Shown here: piece after piece, positions 15,808 through 23,611 of the stretch
How the letters are laid out: each line of letters starts with the position of its first letter
Position numbering within the stretch: the stretch's first letter is position 1
IMG/VR virus record: IMGVR_UViG_3300042922_001480
Span: 1 to 40,873 of that record
Source of the DNA: a virus
Length of the DNA: 40,873 nt
Reading direction: 5' to 3' (one strand)
Program-made: the position numbers and the translations under genes
The notes under the pieces: model-generated
The model's database searches: none
What the model was told of the DNA's origin: nothing
What the model saw: only the letters and a program-made list of their open reading frames with translations

Positions 15808-17670
15808 TCAGTTCCCAACGATCAGCTGGTAGCCGTCTTTCTGCATGTCGACGAACTGCCGGAACAATTCCTCGACGCTCTCGCGCGAATACACCTGCCC
15901 CTGCAGGCTCAGATAGATCGCCCGCGTCGGGTCGGCCGCGCCGCCATCGCCGCCGCCTGACGACGTATCTTCCGCCGGCGCCGAGCCCTTGTTGACGCTC
16001 GGCCGGCTGCTCGATCCCGGATTGGTGCGGGCAATGGTGGCGATCTGCGCGGCGCCGGCAGCGGCCACCGCGGCGGCGCCGGCAAAGCCCAGCATGCCGC
16101 CCTGCGCGAGCGCCTTGGTGATGCCCTCGGCGGTGTTGATCACCGCCTGCGCGATGCCGAACGCCTTGGCGATGCCAAAGCCCTTCTTGCCGGAAGCCTC
16201 GGCCAGGGTGGAGAGCGAGCCGAGGATATCGGAAACATGGCCGACGAGCTGCTCGCGGATCCTCATCTCCTGCTCGACGCCCTGCCGGGTGATCTCGGCC
16301 AACTTGTCCGTATGGTCCTGCTGCGCCCGCTGCATCAGCTCGTCATATTCGGCCTGCGTGATGTTGCGGTTTTCCAGCCAGGTCTTGAGGTTCTCGATCC
16401 GGGTCTCATAGGAGGCCATCTCCGCCTCCTGCTCCGTCATCAGCGCCTCGCGCAGCGCCTGCACGCGGGCATTGATGGCATCCGTCTCGGCCTGCTGCTT
16501 GGCGAGGAAGGCCTCATAGGCCTTGTCCGCCTCCTCCGGCCGCTCAGGCGGAAGCGGCGTCTTTGGGCCGGTGATATTCGGAACCACAGGCGCGGCGGGT
16601 GTCGATGATTCGCCGTCCTGCCGAGCGTTTAGTATCTTGATGAGTTGAGCCTCTTGCGCGTTGAGCGCATCGATCTTCTCTTGCAAAGCAGCGATAGCAT
16701 TGTCGCCGATGCCCACTTCGATCTGATCGCTATTTGCAATCTTCTCCCGCGCATCCGCGATCTTCGATACCAGATCAAGGCGGTCGCGCATGATGGTGTT
16801 TATGCGCGCCTCTATGGTCTCATTCTGCTGCTGATCCGGCGGATTATAGCTGTCGCGCATCCGCTGCACGAGATCATAGATTCCCTTCAGTTCGGCATAG
16901 GCTTGCCCGATGTCGCGCGCGAACTTGACGACCTCAGTCTGAGACCAAGTTGTCAGAGTCCCCATGACATCGTTGAACTTTCGATTCACATCATCCGCAC
17001 CCTTCACAACTTCATCCGTGAAGACACGGCCAAGCTCGTGCGCGCGGTCGATGGTCTTGCGAATGCCGTCGGCACCCTGGCTGATCAACTGCACGAACTG
17101 CTCGCCACCCGAGCCACCGAGCAGTTCATCGAAGATGCGGATCTGCGCCGCACTGTCGAGTTGGCGCAGGCGCTCGATGATGTCGAGCATCAGTGCGCTG
17201 GGATCCTTCAGCCGCTCTTTCAGATCGTCGGCGCTGTAGCCGAGCCGCTGGAACGCATCGGCGGCGCTGCCGCCACCTGTAGCGATGAACTCGTCGGCCC
17301 GCAGATTCAATTCCTTGAAGCCGTCGACCATGGCGTCGATGCCAATGCGGTTCTGCTCGGCGACGAACTTCCATTCCTGAAATGCCTTGAGCGAGAGGCC
17401 GGAGCGCTTGGCCTCGTCGCCGAGCGAGGCAATGGCGGCCACCGTCTCGCGGATCGCCTGCGTGGCGCCGGCAAAGCCGATGCCGAGGATCGCACCCTTG
17501 ATGCCGGCCGCGGCTGCCGAGACGTAGCTTGCCGTCGTCGACATCGTGGATTTGAACTTCTTGCTCCACGCCTGCGCGTCCCTATCGGCCTTGTCGAGCC
17601 CCGCCTCATACTCGGCAGCGTCGATGCCGAGCTTGGCGAGCAGACTGCCGACTACGGTTCCCTTCGCCAT
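15808..17670 (-). CDS. tail tape measure protein
   Basis: The 620-residue protein sets tail length and leads DNA ejection. It starts MAKGTVVGSLLAKLGIDAAE, continues with a hydrophobic A/G-rich segment (about 45-80), long amphipathic helices and coiled coils (NAIAALQEKIDALNAQEAQL; QEAEMASYETRIENLKTWLE), a second hydrophobic stretch (about 505-555) and a small C-terminal domain. At about 0.15 nm per residue the tail would be near 90 nm, short to medium for a siphovirus (an estimate from the general tape-measure rule). It stands after the tail assembly chaperone, as expected. Confidence 0.9.
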   Translation of the reverse strand: MAKGTVVGSLLAKLGIDAAEYEAGLDKADRDAQAWSKKFKSTMSTTASYVSAAAAGIKGAILGIGFAGATQAIRETVAAIASLGDEAKRSGLSLKAFQEWKFVAEQNRIGIDAMVDGFKELNLRADEFIATGGGSAADAFQRLGYSADDLKERLKDPSALMLDIIERLRQLDSAAQIRIFDELLGGSGGEQFVQLISQGADGIRKTIDRAHELGRVFTDEVVKGADDVNRKFNDVMGTLTTWSQTEVVKFARDIGQAYAELKGIYDLVQRMRDSYNPPDQQQNETIEARINTIMRDRLDLVSKIADAREKIANSDQIEVGIGDNAIAALQEKIDALNAQEAQLIKILNARQDGESSTPAAPVVPNITGPKTPLPPERPEEADKAYEAFLAKQQAETDAINARVQALREALMTEQEAEMASYETRIENLKTWLENRNITQAEYDELMQRAQQDHTDKLAEITRQGVEQEMRIREQLVGHVSDILGSLSTLAEASGKKGFGIAKAFGIAQAVINTAEGITKALAQGGMLGFAGAAAVAAAGAAQIATIARTNPGSSSRPSVNKGSAPAEDTSSGGGDGGAADPTRAIYLSLQGQVYSRESVEELFRQFVDMQKDGYQLIVGN

Positions 17671-17734
17671 GCGGACACCACTTTTGATTTGGGAGATGGA
17701 TGGCTAGGCTTGCGAGGGGATGCGGGAGGGACAC

Positions 17735-18031
17735 ATGCCGCCGACGACGGACTTGTTTTTGCCGGGCCTTGGGAATTGGTCCGGTCTAGTGCTTGCGGCG
17801 GTTATCGCCTTTGGGTTCTTCGCGCCGCTCTGGATGTCGATCGCGGCGGAGAGCGGCATATCAATCGTGACATCGATCGTTCTACTGACGGTCGCTGCGG
17901 GTATTGTCTTCATTGGCAAGGCCGTGACGCACGAAATCCTCGCCGCCATCGTCTACATGGCCGCGCTACTCTCGGCGTCGTCTATCTTCGCTGCACACCG
18001 TTCGAAACCGCCATCCACTGGAGGGCGATAG
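17735..18031 (+). CDS. small membrane protein on the opposite strand, moron candidate
   Basis: The 98-residue protein has two or three membrane helices (WSGLVLAAVIAFGFFAPLWM; IVTSIVLLTVAAGIVFIG; ILAAIVYMAALLSASSIFA). ATG 17735 is preceded by GGGAGGG at four bases. It fills the gap between the tape measure and tail chaperone genes but runs against them, and its last 50 bases overlap the 3' end of the frameshift-encoded chaperone domain. It is not a tail part by orientation; a lysogen-expressed membrane function is plausible. Confidence 0.65.
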   Translation: MPPTTDLFLPGLGNWSGLVLAAVIAFGFFAPLWMSIAAESGISIVTSIVLLTVAAGIVFIGKAVTHEILAAIVYMAALLSASSIFAAHRSKPPSTGGR

Positions 18032-18296
18032 CGATCTGCTCATCCATGGTCTGCTGCGCCCGCGGGCCTCGCCGCCGGATCTGCAGATCCTTCAAGGGCG
18101 TCATCTTCTTCGCGCGGGTGAGCGCGGCTGTCTGGAAAGCCAGCCAAGCGCGGTCATTGTGGTCGCGACGGTCCCGCTCTGTCGCACCGTCGAGCACAGT
18201 GAGGATCTGGCGTAGCGTCAGCCGCCAGAAAACCTCAGGATCCTGCCGGGCGGCAACCCAGGCGGAGAGCAGCGGAGCAGGATCCGTCAGCCCCCC
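17982..18296 (-). CDS. frameshift-encoded C-terminal domain of the tail assembly chaperone (GT-type)
   Basis: The -1 frame relative to the chaperone gene is open from before its stop to 17982. It reads LTDPAPLLSAWVAARQDPEV onward, then WRLTLRQILTVLDGATERDR and a basic region, about 100 residues. There is no ribosome site for independent translation; the first internal start is a GTG at 18197. In lambda and many siphophages the equivalent T domain is made only as a fusion (gpGT) by -1 slippage and binds the tape measure or tail tube. Position just before the tape measure gene fits exactly. Confidence 0.78.
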   Translation of the reverse strand, partial: GGLTDPAPLLSAWVAARQDPEVFWRLTLRQILTVLDGATERDRRDHNDRAWLAFQTAALTRAKKMTPLKDLQIRRRGPRAQQTMDEQIAIALQWMAVSNGVQRR

Positions 18297-18664
18297 GCCT
18301 CCGGAGGGCGGGCAGCCCTGCTCCGCGCCGCCGTGGGAGAGAGCATCGGCATCGCGATCGTGGAGGCCACCATGATGGCTTTCGACGCCTCCTCGAGCCC
18401 AGCTACTTCAAGGATGTCGCCCGCATCCCTGATACCTGCCGCAGGCTGGTGATCCTGCAGCATCGCCCACAGCACCGAGCGCAGCAGGCTCAGGCGCATG
18501 TTAAGCGGGTTTTTCTCGATGACATCGAGTTCCAGGAGGATCTTGAAGATGGGCAGGTTGAGGTGTGCCTCAAGGGAGCACATCGCGTTCATGCTCAGCG
18601 AGAGCAGATAGGTGTTCTCGCCGACCGTCAGGGGCGTCTGCCCCCGGTGAGGGTTCGCCATCAT
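18287..18664 (-). CDS. tail assembly chaperone (G-type, zero frame)
   Basis: A 125-residue protein starting MMANPHRGQTPLTVGENTYL and rich in helices (SMNAMCSLEAHLNLPIFKIL). Position between the tail tube and tape measure genes and the -1 frameshift at its end identify it as the tail assembly chaperone that coats the tape measure during tail assembly. ATG 18664 is used; a second ATG follows directly. The extension to 18862 is antisense-like. A fraction of ribosomes should slip at 18290-18296 to make the longer GT form. Confidence 0.8.
   Translation of the reverse strand: MMANPHRGQTPLTVGENTYLLSLSMNAMCSLEAHLNLPIFKILLELDVIEKNPLNMRLSLLRSVLWAMLQDHQPAAGIRDAGDILEVAGLEEASKAIMVASTIAMPMLSPTAARSRAARPPEAGG
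18290..18296 (-). promoter_or_regulatory. -1 programmed frameshift slippery heptamer
   Basis: The minus-strand sequence is G GGG GGC in the zero frame, matching X XXY YYZ, and lies directly before the zero-frame TGA (18287-18289). Slipping back one base fuses the chaperone to the frame open to 17982. This is the same place and sign as the conserved frameshift of siphophage tail chaperone genes. Confidence 0.75.
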
Positions 18665-18672
18665 GCCGGTGC

Positions 18673-19353
18673 TCACGCGATGACGTTGGCGGTCGCAGCG
18701 CTTTCGGCCGGCGTGGGGCCGACCGAATTCGACGCTGTGACGAGCACCGTGATGGCGGCGCCCACGTCGCCGCCGACCGGCGTGTAGGTCGAGGCATTGG
18801 CGCCGGCAATATTCGCGCCCGCCTTCTTCCACTGATAGGCGAAGGTTGGCGCACCGCTCCATTCACCAGGCAAGGCGGTCAACGGCTGGCCGACCTTGGC
18901 GAGGCCGGAAATGGCCGGCTTGATGACGTTCGCAGGCGCTGCAGCGGCGGTGACAACCACCGAGCCCGTCACCTTGAAGGTGGCGGTCGCGGTCATCTTG
19001 TCGTCGAAGGGGGCCGCCGGCGCATAGCCGGTGAGAATGCCGTCGAAGCCGAACTTGACGCCGTTCGGCCAGGTGATTCGGCACTTCACCTTGGTGCCCT
19101 TCACGCCGAGGAGCAGCGCCTCACTTGCGGAGCCGGGCAGGAAGTTCATCTCAAGCGAGGCCTCGCCGGGATCATTGAGGCCGGGGATGAACTCGCGGTC
19201 GCGGTTCGGCGACTGCATGTGTGTGGCATCGACCGCATCGATCGCGAACGTCGGAGGCGTGATGTTCGTGACTTCGGCTATTGCCGTCCACGCTCCGCCG
19301 CCATTGGTCGAGATTTCAAACAGGCTGCCATAGCCGATCGAAGCGTCGGTCAT
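18673..19353 (-). CDS. major tail tube protein with C-terminal Ig-like domain
   Basis: The 226-residue protein begins MTDASIGYGSLFEISTNGGG and shows a tail-tube beta fold (DREFIPGLNDPGEASLEMNF; KVKCRITWPNGVKFGFDGIL). From about residue 145 comes a bacterial Ig-like domain (KPAISGLAKVGQPLTALPGE then FAYQWKKAG), a decoration also seen on lambda gpV and many other tail tubes, thought to bind weakly to cell-surface sugars. ATG 19353 has GGAG upstream; the longer ORF to 19782 overlaps the tail terminator gene. Confidence 0.88.
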   Translation of the reverse strand: MTDASIGYGSLFEISTNGGGAWTAIAEVTNITPPTFAIDAVDATHMQSPNRDREFIPGLNDPGEASLEMNFLPGSASEALLLGVKGTKVKCRITWPNGVKFGFDGILTGYAPAAPFDDKMTATATFKVTGSVVVTAAAAPANVIKPAISGLAKVGQPLTALPGEWSGAPTFAYQWKKAGANIAGANASTYTPVGGDVGAAITVLVTASNSVGPTPAESAATANVIA

Positions 19354-19405
19354 GGAGATCTCCGGTGCTGATGGAAGCGCCTGCCCACGGCGCGATGACG
19401 GGCGC

Positions 19406-19825
19406 TTAGCTGGCCGTGCGCGACCAGATGTCGAAATCGAGCGAGACGACGTGGAACAGCTGGCTTTCCGGCTTGTCCGCGTAGGAGCGCTCGGCGGTGA
19501 GGAAGATGCCCCCGAAGCGCACCCCGCCGTGCTCGCCGCGATAGCCGGAGAGACGAGCAATGACCGCCTTGGCGGCATCCGAGGCGAGCTTGTAGCCCGC
19601 GGCGTCATTGCCGTTCGGCGCGCGGGCGCGAACGTCGATCTGCACTTGGGCTCCATCGAGCCCGTCAGAGCCGGCCATGTGATAGCCGACAGCTCCGCCG
19701 ATGCGCGAGAGCCGCGCCGCCGGTGAGCCGATGCCCTGCGGATAGATGTTCCAGTGCAGCCGGTCGCCGAGCCTGGCGCCAATGCCGGCGTCGGCGAGCA
19801 TGAGGGAGACGAGCGCCTCTTCCAT
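19406..19825 (-). CDS. tail terminator / completion protein (DUF3168)
   Basis: The 139-residue protein starts MEEALVSLMLADAGIGARLG, continues LHWNIYPQGIGSPAARLSRI and ends with beta strands (FHVVSLDFDIWSRTAS). This is the DUF3168 pattern; the family includes tail terminators that cap the tail tube and join it to the head. It lies between the HK97 gp10-like gene and the tail tube, the usual place. ATG 19825 overlaps the upstream stop (TGATG). Confidence 0.83.
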   Translation of the reverse strand: MEEALVSLMLADAGIGARLGDRLHWNIYPQGIGSPAARLSRIGGAVGYHMAGSDGLDGAQVQIDVRARAPNGNDAAGYKLASDAAKAVIARLSGYRGEHGGVRFGGIFLTAERSYADKPESQLFHVVSLDFDIWSRTAS

Positions 19826-20373
19826 CACGCGCCCCCCTTCTTGGCCTTGCGCTTGGCCGCGCGCCGCGCCGCCTTCTCGATCTCGGTGCCCAGCTCGCGG
19901 CCGATGCCATCGAGCACGGCGCCTTGCGTCTGTGCGAGGGCGGGCCGCAGATAGGGCTGCGGCGCCTGCGTCGCCGAGCCTAACTCCTGCACGATGGCCT
20001 TGATCGCCCGCCGCTTGCTGCCGCGCGCCGGGCCGACATAGACCTCTGCAAAGGTGTCGCTCGTGCCGCCGGCCCGACGCGCCGCCCGCAGCGCCGAAGT
20101 TGCCGCGGCCTTGGATCCGCCCGAGCGCAGCACGGCGCCATAGGCCTTCAGCCCCTCATCCATTTCCGCAATCGTCTTCGCGGCGAGGATGATGCTGTTT
20201 TCCAGATCGTGCGTGTCCTTCGGCGCGAGCTGCGCGGCCTTGGCCGCCATCGGTTTCCCGGTCTTCAGCAGCGTGCGCTTGAGAACGCCCTTCTGCACCG
20301 CCTTGCTCAGATCGGAAAGGCCGGCGCTCAGCTCCTTGAGGCCGGAGACCGAATATCTCAGCTTGCCGACCAT
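19825..20373 (-). CDS. HK97 gp10-family head-tail connector
   Basis: The 182-residue basic protein has the gp10-like order: SVSGLKELSAGLSDLSKAVQ, a helix with VLKRTLLKTGKPMAAKAAQL, the DLENSI block, then VGPARGSKRRAIKA and QPYLRPALAQT. It is a neck protein in HK97-like phages. ATG 20373 overlaps the preceding stop (TGATG), so the longer start at 20472 is not needed. A run of K and R ends the protein (KRKAKKGG). Confidence 0.85.
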   Translation of the reverse strand: MVGKLRYSVSGLKELSAGLSDLSKAVQKGVLKRTLLKTGKPMAAKAAQLAPKDTHDLENSIILAAKTIAEMDEGLKAYGAVLRSGGSKAAATSALRAARRAGGTSDTFAEVYVGPARGSKRRAIKAIVQELGSATQAPQPYLRPALAQTQGAVLDGIGRELGTEIEKAARRAAKRKAKKGGA

Positions 20374-20711
20374 CACTCGGCCCTCGCCGCCGCGGTGATC
20401 TCGATGCCCTCTCGCCGCCCGATCTCCTTGGCGCCGACGATGTCGAAGGTGCGCCCTTCGAACTCCAGCCACCAGGTCGGCGAGACGCCGGCGACATCCG
20501 GGCTCCAGCGGATCCGGAAGCGCGCCGACAGGTTCGCCGTCACCTCGGCCGATGCGAAGCGCTCACGATCCGACACCGGCGCATACTCCGCCCACACCGT
20601 CCGCGCGACCGGCGCGCCCTTGATCGGCGCATTGAACTCGTCACGGCCGAAGTCCTGGCAGTTGGTCGACAACAGCGTGATACGGCGATCGAGCTTGCCA
20701 CCCTCGATCAT
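20373..20711 (-). CDS. head closure protein (head-tail adaptor)
   Basis: The 112-residue protein has the family pattern: GGKLDRRITLLSTN at the start, VARTVWAEYAPVSDRERFAS in the middle, then RFRIRWSPDVAG and FEGRTFDIVGAKEIGRREGI near the end. These proteins close the portal channel and bind the tail. Genes on both sides overlap it by three to four bases. The assignment rests on pattern and gene order. Confidence 0.85.
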   Translation of the reverse strand: MIEGGKLDRRITLLSTNCQDFGRDEFNAPIKGAPVARTVWAEYAPVSDRERFASAEVTANLSARFRIRWSPDVAGVSPTWWLEFEGRTFDIVGAKEIGRREGIEITAAARAE

Positions 20712-21289
20712 CTGTACACCCGCAGTTGCGCGAGTAGCCGGGCCACTCCGATCGGCAGTTCCGAAACGATCGTTCCGGTGATGTGGTCCTCAGCCGTGAG
20801 ATACCATGAGCCGACCAGAAGAAGGATTGCGGTGCGTGCCTGAGGAGGCAGCGCGAAATTAGGGTTTTCATCGTCGGCGGCATAGCCGCACTGGAACCGG
20901 ATCCTGACCGCATCCTTGCGCTCCGAACGCAAGGTCGGTCGGGTGAAAGTCGAGAGCAGGTAGAGTGTCGCCCCCTGATCCGTCGGCAGGCTATAATAGT
21001 TCGCCGGATTCACAGTCTGCTCGATACCGGCGGCATCGATATAGCGGACATTGACGATGGTACGCACAGGCTTTGCCGGGATGGCCACCTCAGGCGACCA
21101 TCCCGCTAGGCCGAGTTCCAGCGTTGACGAGCCCAGCACTACGCTGGCCTGGTCCGCCACGAAGGCAGTCGCCTCCTCGATCAAGCCGCGTATCCGCAGA
21201 TCATCATGCACATGATCGATATGCAGGCGTGCCTTCGCTTCGTCGAGCGTGACGACAGGATCCGCAGCCGCGGCGACGATGCTGATCAT
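20708..21289 (-). CDS. head-tail connector protein, HK97 gp6-like
   Basis: The 193-residue protein begins with the typical VTLDEAKARLHIDHVHDDLR helix pair, followed by IRGLIEEATAFVADQASVVL, a strand-rich middle and the end LPPQARTAILLLVGSWYLT. These proteins form the ring under the portal. ATG 21289 overlaps the upstream gene (TGATG). The order portal-protease-capsid-gp6-closure-gp10-terminator is the standard HK97-like order. Confidence 0.85.
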   Translation of the reverse strand: MISIVAAAADPVVTLDEAKARLHIDHVHDDLRIRGLIEEATAFVADQASVVLGSSTLELGLAGWSPEVAIPAKPVRTIVNVRYIDAAGIEQTVNPANYYSLPTDQGATLYLLSTFTRPTLRSERKDAVRIRFQCGYAADDENPNFALPPQARTAILLLVGSWYLTAEDHITGTIVSELPIGVARLLAQLRVYR

Positions 21290-21558
21290 CAGTAGAGCGC
21301 CACGATGTTGGTCGCCGTGGTGCCCGCGACGCGAACCGCCTTGGCGCGCACCGGCAGGGTGGTGCCGGCCGCGACAGCGACCAGCGTCACCGCGTCAACG
21401 TCATCCTCGGCGATGATAGTGATGTCCCCTGCCCCGCCGATCCACAGCGCATCGCACACGCCATCCGGCAGATTGTTCGCGGCGTGAGGCGCTACCACCC
21501 GCAGCCGGCTTGCGGGCATTGTCGCCCGCAAGGCATCGAGCGTGCTCTTTACGGCCAT
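21289..21558 (-). CDS. small beta-rich phage protein, GTA spike-base-like pattern
   Basis: The 89-residue protein contains CDALWIGGAGDITIIAEDD followed by VTLVAVAAGTTLPVRAKAV and a closing GTTATNIVALY. This pattern (YVGGAGDV, FTAVPAGTILPVR, TTATAIVAL) is shared by small proteins of gene transfer agents and siphophages in alphaproteobacteria, sometimes called spike base proteins. Here it stands in the head region, so it may decorate capsid or connector. Role uncertain. Confidence 0.6.
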   Translation of the reverse strand: MAVKSTLDALRATMPASRLRVVAPHAANNLPDGVCDALWIGGAGDITIIAEDDVDAVTLVAVAAGTTLPVRAKAVRVAGTTATNIVALY

Positions 21559-21572
21559 CGCGCAAGCTCCGA

Positions 21573-21950
21573 TCAGGCGTCGTCATAGACGACGTGGAAG
21601 GCGCCGACCTTGGCGGCGCCACCCTGGGCGAGAACGATCTTCACCCGGTCGCCGGCAAGCGCGATCTTGTCCTGCACGGCAGTGCCGCCGGCGGCATAGA
21701 GCGAAGCGACGCCGGCCTGCGAATGCGTCGGCAACCGCGGCGCGACCACGGCCGAGACGTTGACGTCCGCCTGGGTCCACAGGTTGATGCCGGTGGCCTC
21801 GCCGGTGATGGTGAAATCGACGCCATTGGCGTAGCCGTTCACGCCATCCTTGACGTATTCGATCTGATGGATCTTGCCGGAGATGCGAGGGGTATAGGCG
21901 GTCGCGGTGCCATCGGCAGCCGTGGTGACGGTGACCTTGAAGCGGCGCAC
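21573..21950 (-). CDS. conserved phage head-region protein, 125 aa
   Basis: A beta-rich, neutral protein (FKVTVTTAADGTATAYTPRI; HQIEYVKDGVNGYANGVDFT; KIVLAQGGAAKVGAFHVVYD) of a kind found just after the capsid gene in siphophages. It may be a capsid decoration or head completion protein. ATG 21950 is preceded by GGAG; no enzyme motif is present. Family name not known to me. Confidence 0.6.
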   Translation of the reverse strand: MRRFKVTVTTAADGTATAYTPRISGKIHQIEYVKDGVNGYANGVDFTITGEATGINLWTQADVNVSAVVAPRLPTHSQAGVASLYAAGGTAVQDKIALAGDRVKIVLAQGGAAKVGAFHVVYDDA

Positions 21951-21980
21951 GGGAGGCTCCTTTCACGGCGCGAACGCGCC

Positions 21981-22214
21981 TCAATCGGCGGAGGGCTTCC
22001 GCCTGGTGGGGGACTTGTTGGACGGAGCGGGCTCGGCCTTGTTGCGGGGCTTTGCCTCGGCCTTGGCGCGGCGGCCAAGCTCGACGAACTTGCCGGGATG
22101 CCTCTTGAGGAGATCGGCGCCGATACTGTCGGACACCTCGAATTCCTCGCCGGGCCGCAGGCTGTCGGACTTCACGGCACTGACGTGCATCTGGTCGAGA
22201 GCCTTGAGACGCAT
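21981..22214 (-). CDS. small phage head-region protein, 77 aa
   Basis: An N-terminal beta part (LKALDQMHVSAVKSDSLRPG then EEFEVSDSIGADLLKRHPGK) is followed by a basic, proline-rich tail (RAKAEAKPRNKAEPAPS). The first part resembles the short barrel-like proteins that follow capsid genes (pattern: G-E-x-F-E-V-S-D, then LLKxHPGK). It is separated from the capsid gene by the terminator at 22231-22261. Role unknown. Confidence 0.6.
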   Translation of the reverse strand: MRLKALDQMHVSAVKSDSLRPGEEFEVSDSIGADLLKRHPGKFVELGRRAKAEAKPRNKAEPAPSNKSPTRRKPSAD

Positions 22215-22230
22215 GGTGCAGTCCCTTCAT

Positions 22231-22261
22231 GAAAAAGCCTCCGGCGGTGAAGCCGGAGGCT
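22231..22261 (-). terminator. terminator directly after the major capsid gene
   Basis: A perfect 10-bp stem (22236-22245 with 22252-22261, loop of six) is followed on the minus strand by a run of five U. It lies 17 bases after the capsid stop and 17 before the next start. Partial termination here would make capsid mRNA more abundant than the connector and tail mRNA. Confidence 0.8.
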
Positions 22262-22277
22262 GGCTGCAGGAAGGCGA

Positions 22278-23600
22278 TCAGGCGGCGAGCGCGTCGCTGA
22301 AGTCGCCCTTGACGAAGGATTCGGGGCGATAGACCGCGAGCGCCAGACGCTCCTCGGCGCGGATCGTCACGAGGTTCTTGCGGAAGTTGTCGCTGTCCTC
22401 GGTCGAGATCTCGACCGTGGCATCTTCGCGATCGAAGATCTGGGCGCCCATGTTGAAGGCGCCGGTCAGGAACTTGTCGATCGTCATCGCCTGGGTTTCG
22501 ACCACAGGCAGGCGCCACAGCCGCGGCTCGGTGCCGCCCTGCGGATTGGCGAACAGATACGCGCCGTCATCGGTCTTGGTCAGCTCGATGTCGGCCCAAT
22601 CCGCCGGGTGCATCACGATGCCGTTCGACGGATACTCAGCCAGGAACGCCTGCAGGATGGCAAGGCGAATGACATCGATCTTGGTCAGGTTGCCGGCGGC
22701 GGTCGGAACGATCGGCGCGGCGTAGGCCGAGGCCTGCGTATAGATGCCGTTGAGATCGGTGCCGGCGCCAGAGCCGTTGAGAAGCTGGTTCTCCTCGACA
22801 TAGGCGAGGCCATAGCGCAGGCGCCCGTCGATGTAGGACTGCAGCATGGGCACATCGTCGAGGATCTGCTTCGTGGCGAGCACCCAATGCGCGATCGTGG
22901 TGACGGCCGTGGTCACCAGATCGAACTTGATCTCAGACTGCGGCTTGGCCGCACCGGAGGTTTCCGAGACGGTCGCCGCACTGTTGGTGAAGCCGGTCTC
23001 CTTCGGATACTGGATCGCGTTCGAGGTGGTGCGACCCGGCATCAGCAGATCGCGGATAGTCATGCGACGCTGCGGCGTGGCGAGCAGGCCGACACGCTGC
23101 GGCACGATCAGATCGCCGGCCGAGCCATCGGCATCGGTGGTGAGCGCCGAGATGATCGCCTTCACCGGGATCGCCACGCGGCCACGGCCACCGGCCTTGA
23201 TGAAGGCCTTCAGATCGTCATGGCCGGTGACCATCTCCCCGAGGGTCTTGCGACGCTCCGGCCCGGCGGCACCGCGAACCATCTTCTGCTCGATCTCGGT
23301 GAGGCGGGCGGACAGTTCGTTGTGCTTGATCAGAGCTTCATCGGCCGCCCTCTTGGTCTCAGCGGTGACCACACCGAGGTTCTTGATCTCGGTGTTCGTG
23401 GTCTCGGCCTGCTTCTTCACCTCGTCGGCCGCCTTCTTCAGCTCGACGGCAAGCTGGGCGAGATCCGCTTCGCTGGCGCCGGCCGCAGCCGTGGCGGCAA
23501 CGATGCCCATGGCGTGTGCGTCCGGCGCGAGCAGGTAGAGGCCGACGAGTGCCAGGCACACGAAGGCGAGGAGCCCAAGGGCTCGATAGTTGATTTTCAT
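22278..23600 (-). CDS. HK97-fold major capsid protein with N-terminal hydrophobic segment
   Basis: The 440-residue protein has a coiled-coil delta region (about 45-110, DLAQLAVELKKAADEVKKQA) followed by the HK97-fold body (LIVPQRVGLLATPQRRMTIR; SAATVSETSGAAKPQSEIKF; NQLLNGSGAGTDLNGIYTQA; IVMHPADWADIELTKTDDGA). Odd is the start: residues 8-24 are strongly hydrophobic with basic residues before, like a signal anchor, ending near AHAMG. ATG 23600 has AAGGA eight bases upstream; the ATG at 23510 (residue 31), which would remove the segment, has no clear site. The S78 protease upstream should cleave off the delta domain and this segment. Confidence 0.93.
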   Translation of the reverse strand: MKINYRALGLLAFVCLALVGLYLLAPDAHAMGIVAATAAAGASEADLAQLAVELKKAADEVKKQAETTNTEIKNLGVVTAETKRAADEALIKHNELSARLTEIEQKMVRGAAGPERRKTLGEMVTGHDDLKAFIKAGGRGRVAIPVKAIISALTTDADGSAGDLIVPQRVGLLATPQRRMTIRDLLMPGRTTSNAIQYPKETGFTNSAATVSETSGAAKPQSEIKFDLVTTAVTTIAHWVLATKQILDDVPMLQSYIDGRLRYGLAYVEENQLLNGSGAGTDLNGIYTQASAYAAPIVPTAAGNLTKIDVIRLAILQAFLAEYPSNGIVMHPADWADIELTKTDDGAYLFANPQGGTEPRLWRLPVVETQAMTIDKFLTGAFNMGAQIFDREDATVEISTEDSDNFRKNLVTIRAEERLALAVYRPESFVKGDFSDALAA

Positions 23601-23611
23601 GGGAGTGTTCC

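Noticed and set aside
16645-18375. 576-residue plus-strand ORF
   Set aside because: Antisense to the tape measure gene, which has coiled coils, correct position and a tight spacing to its neighbours.
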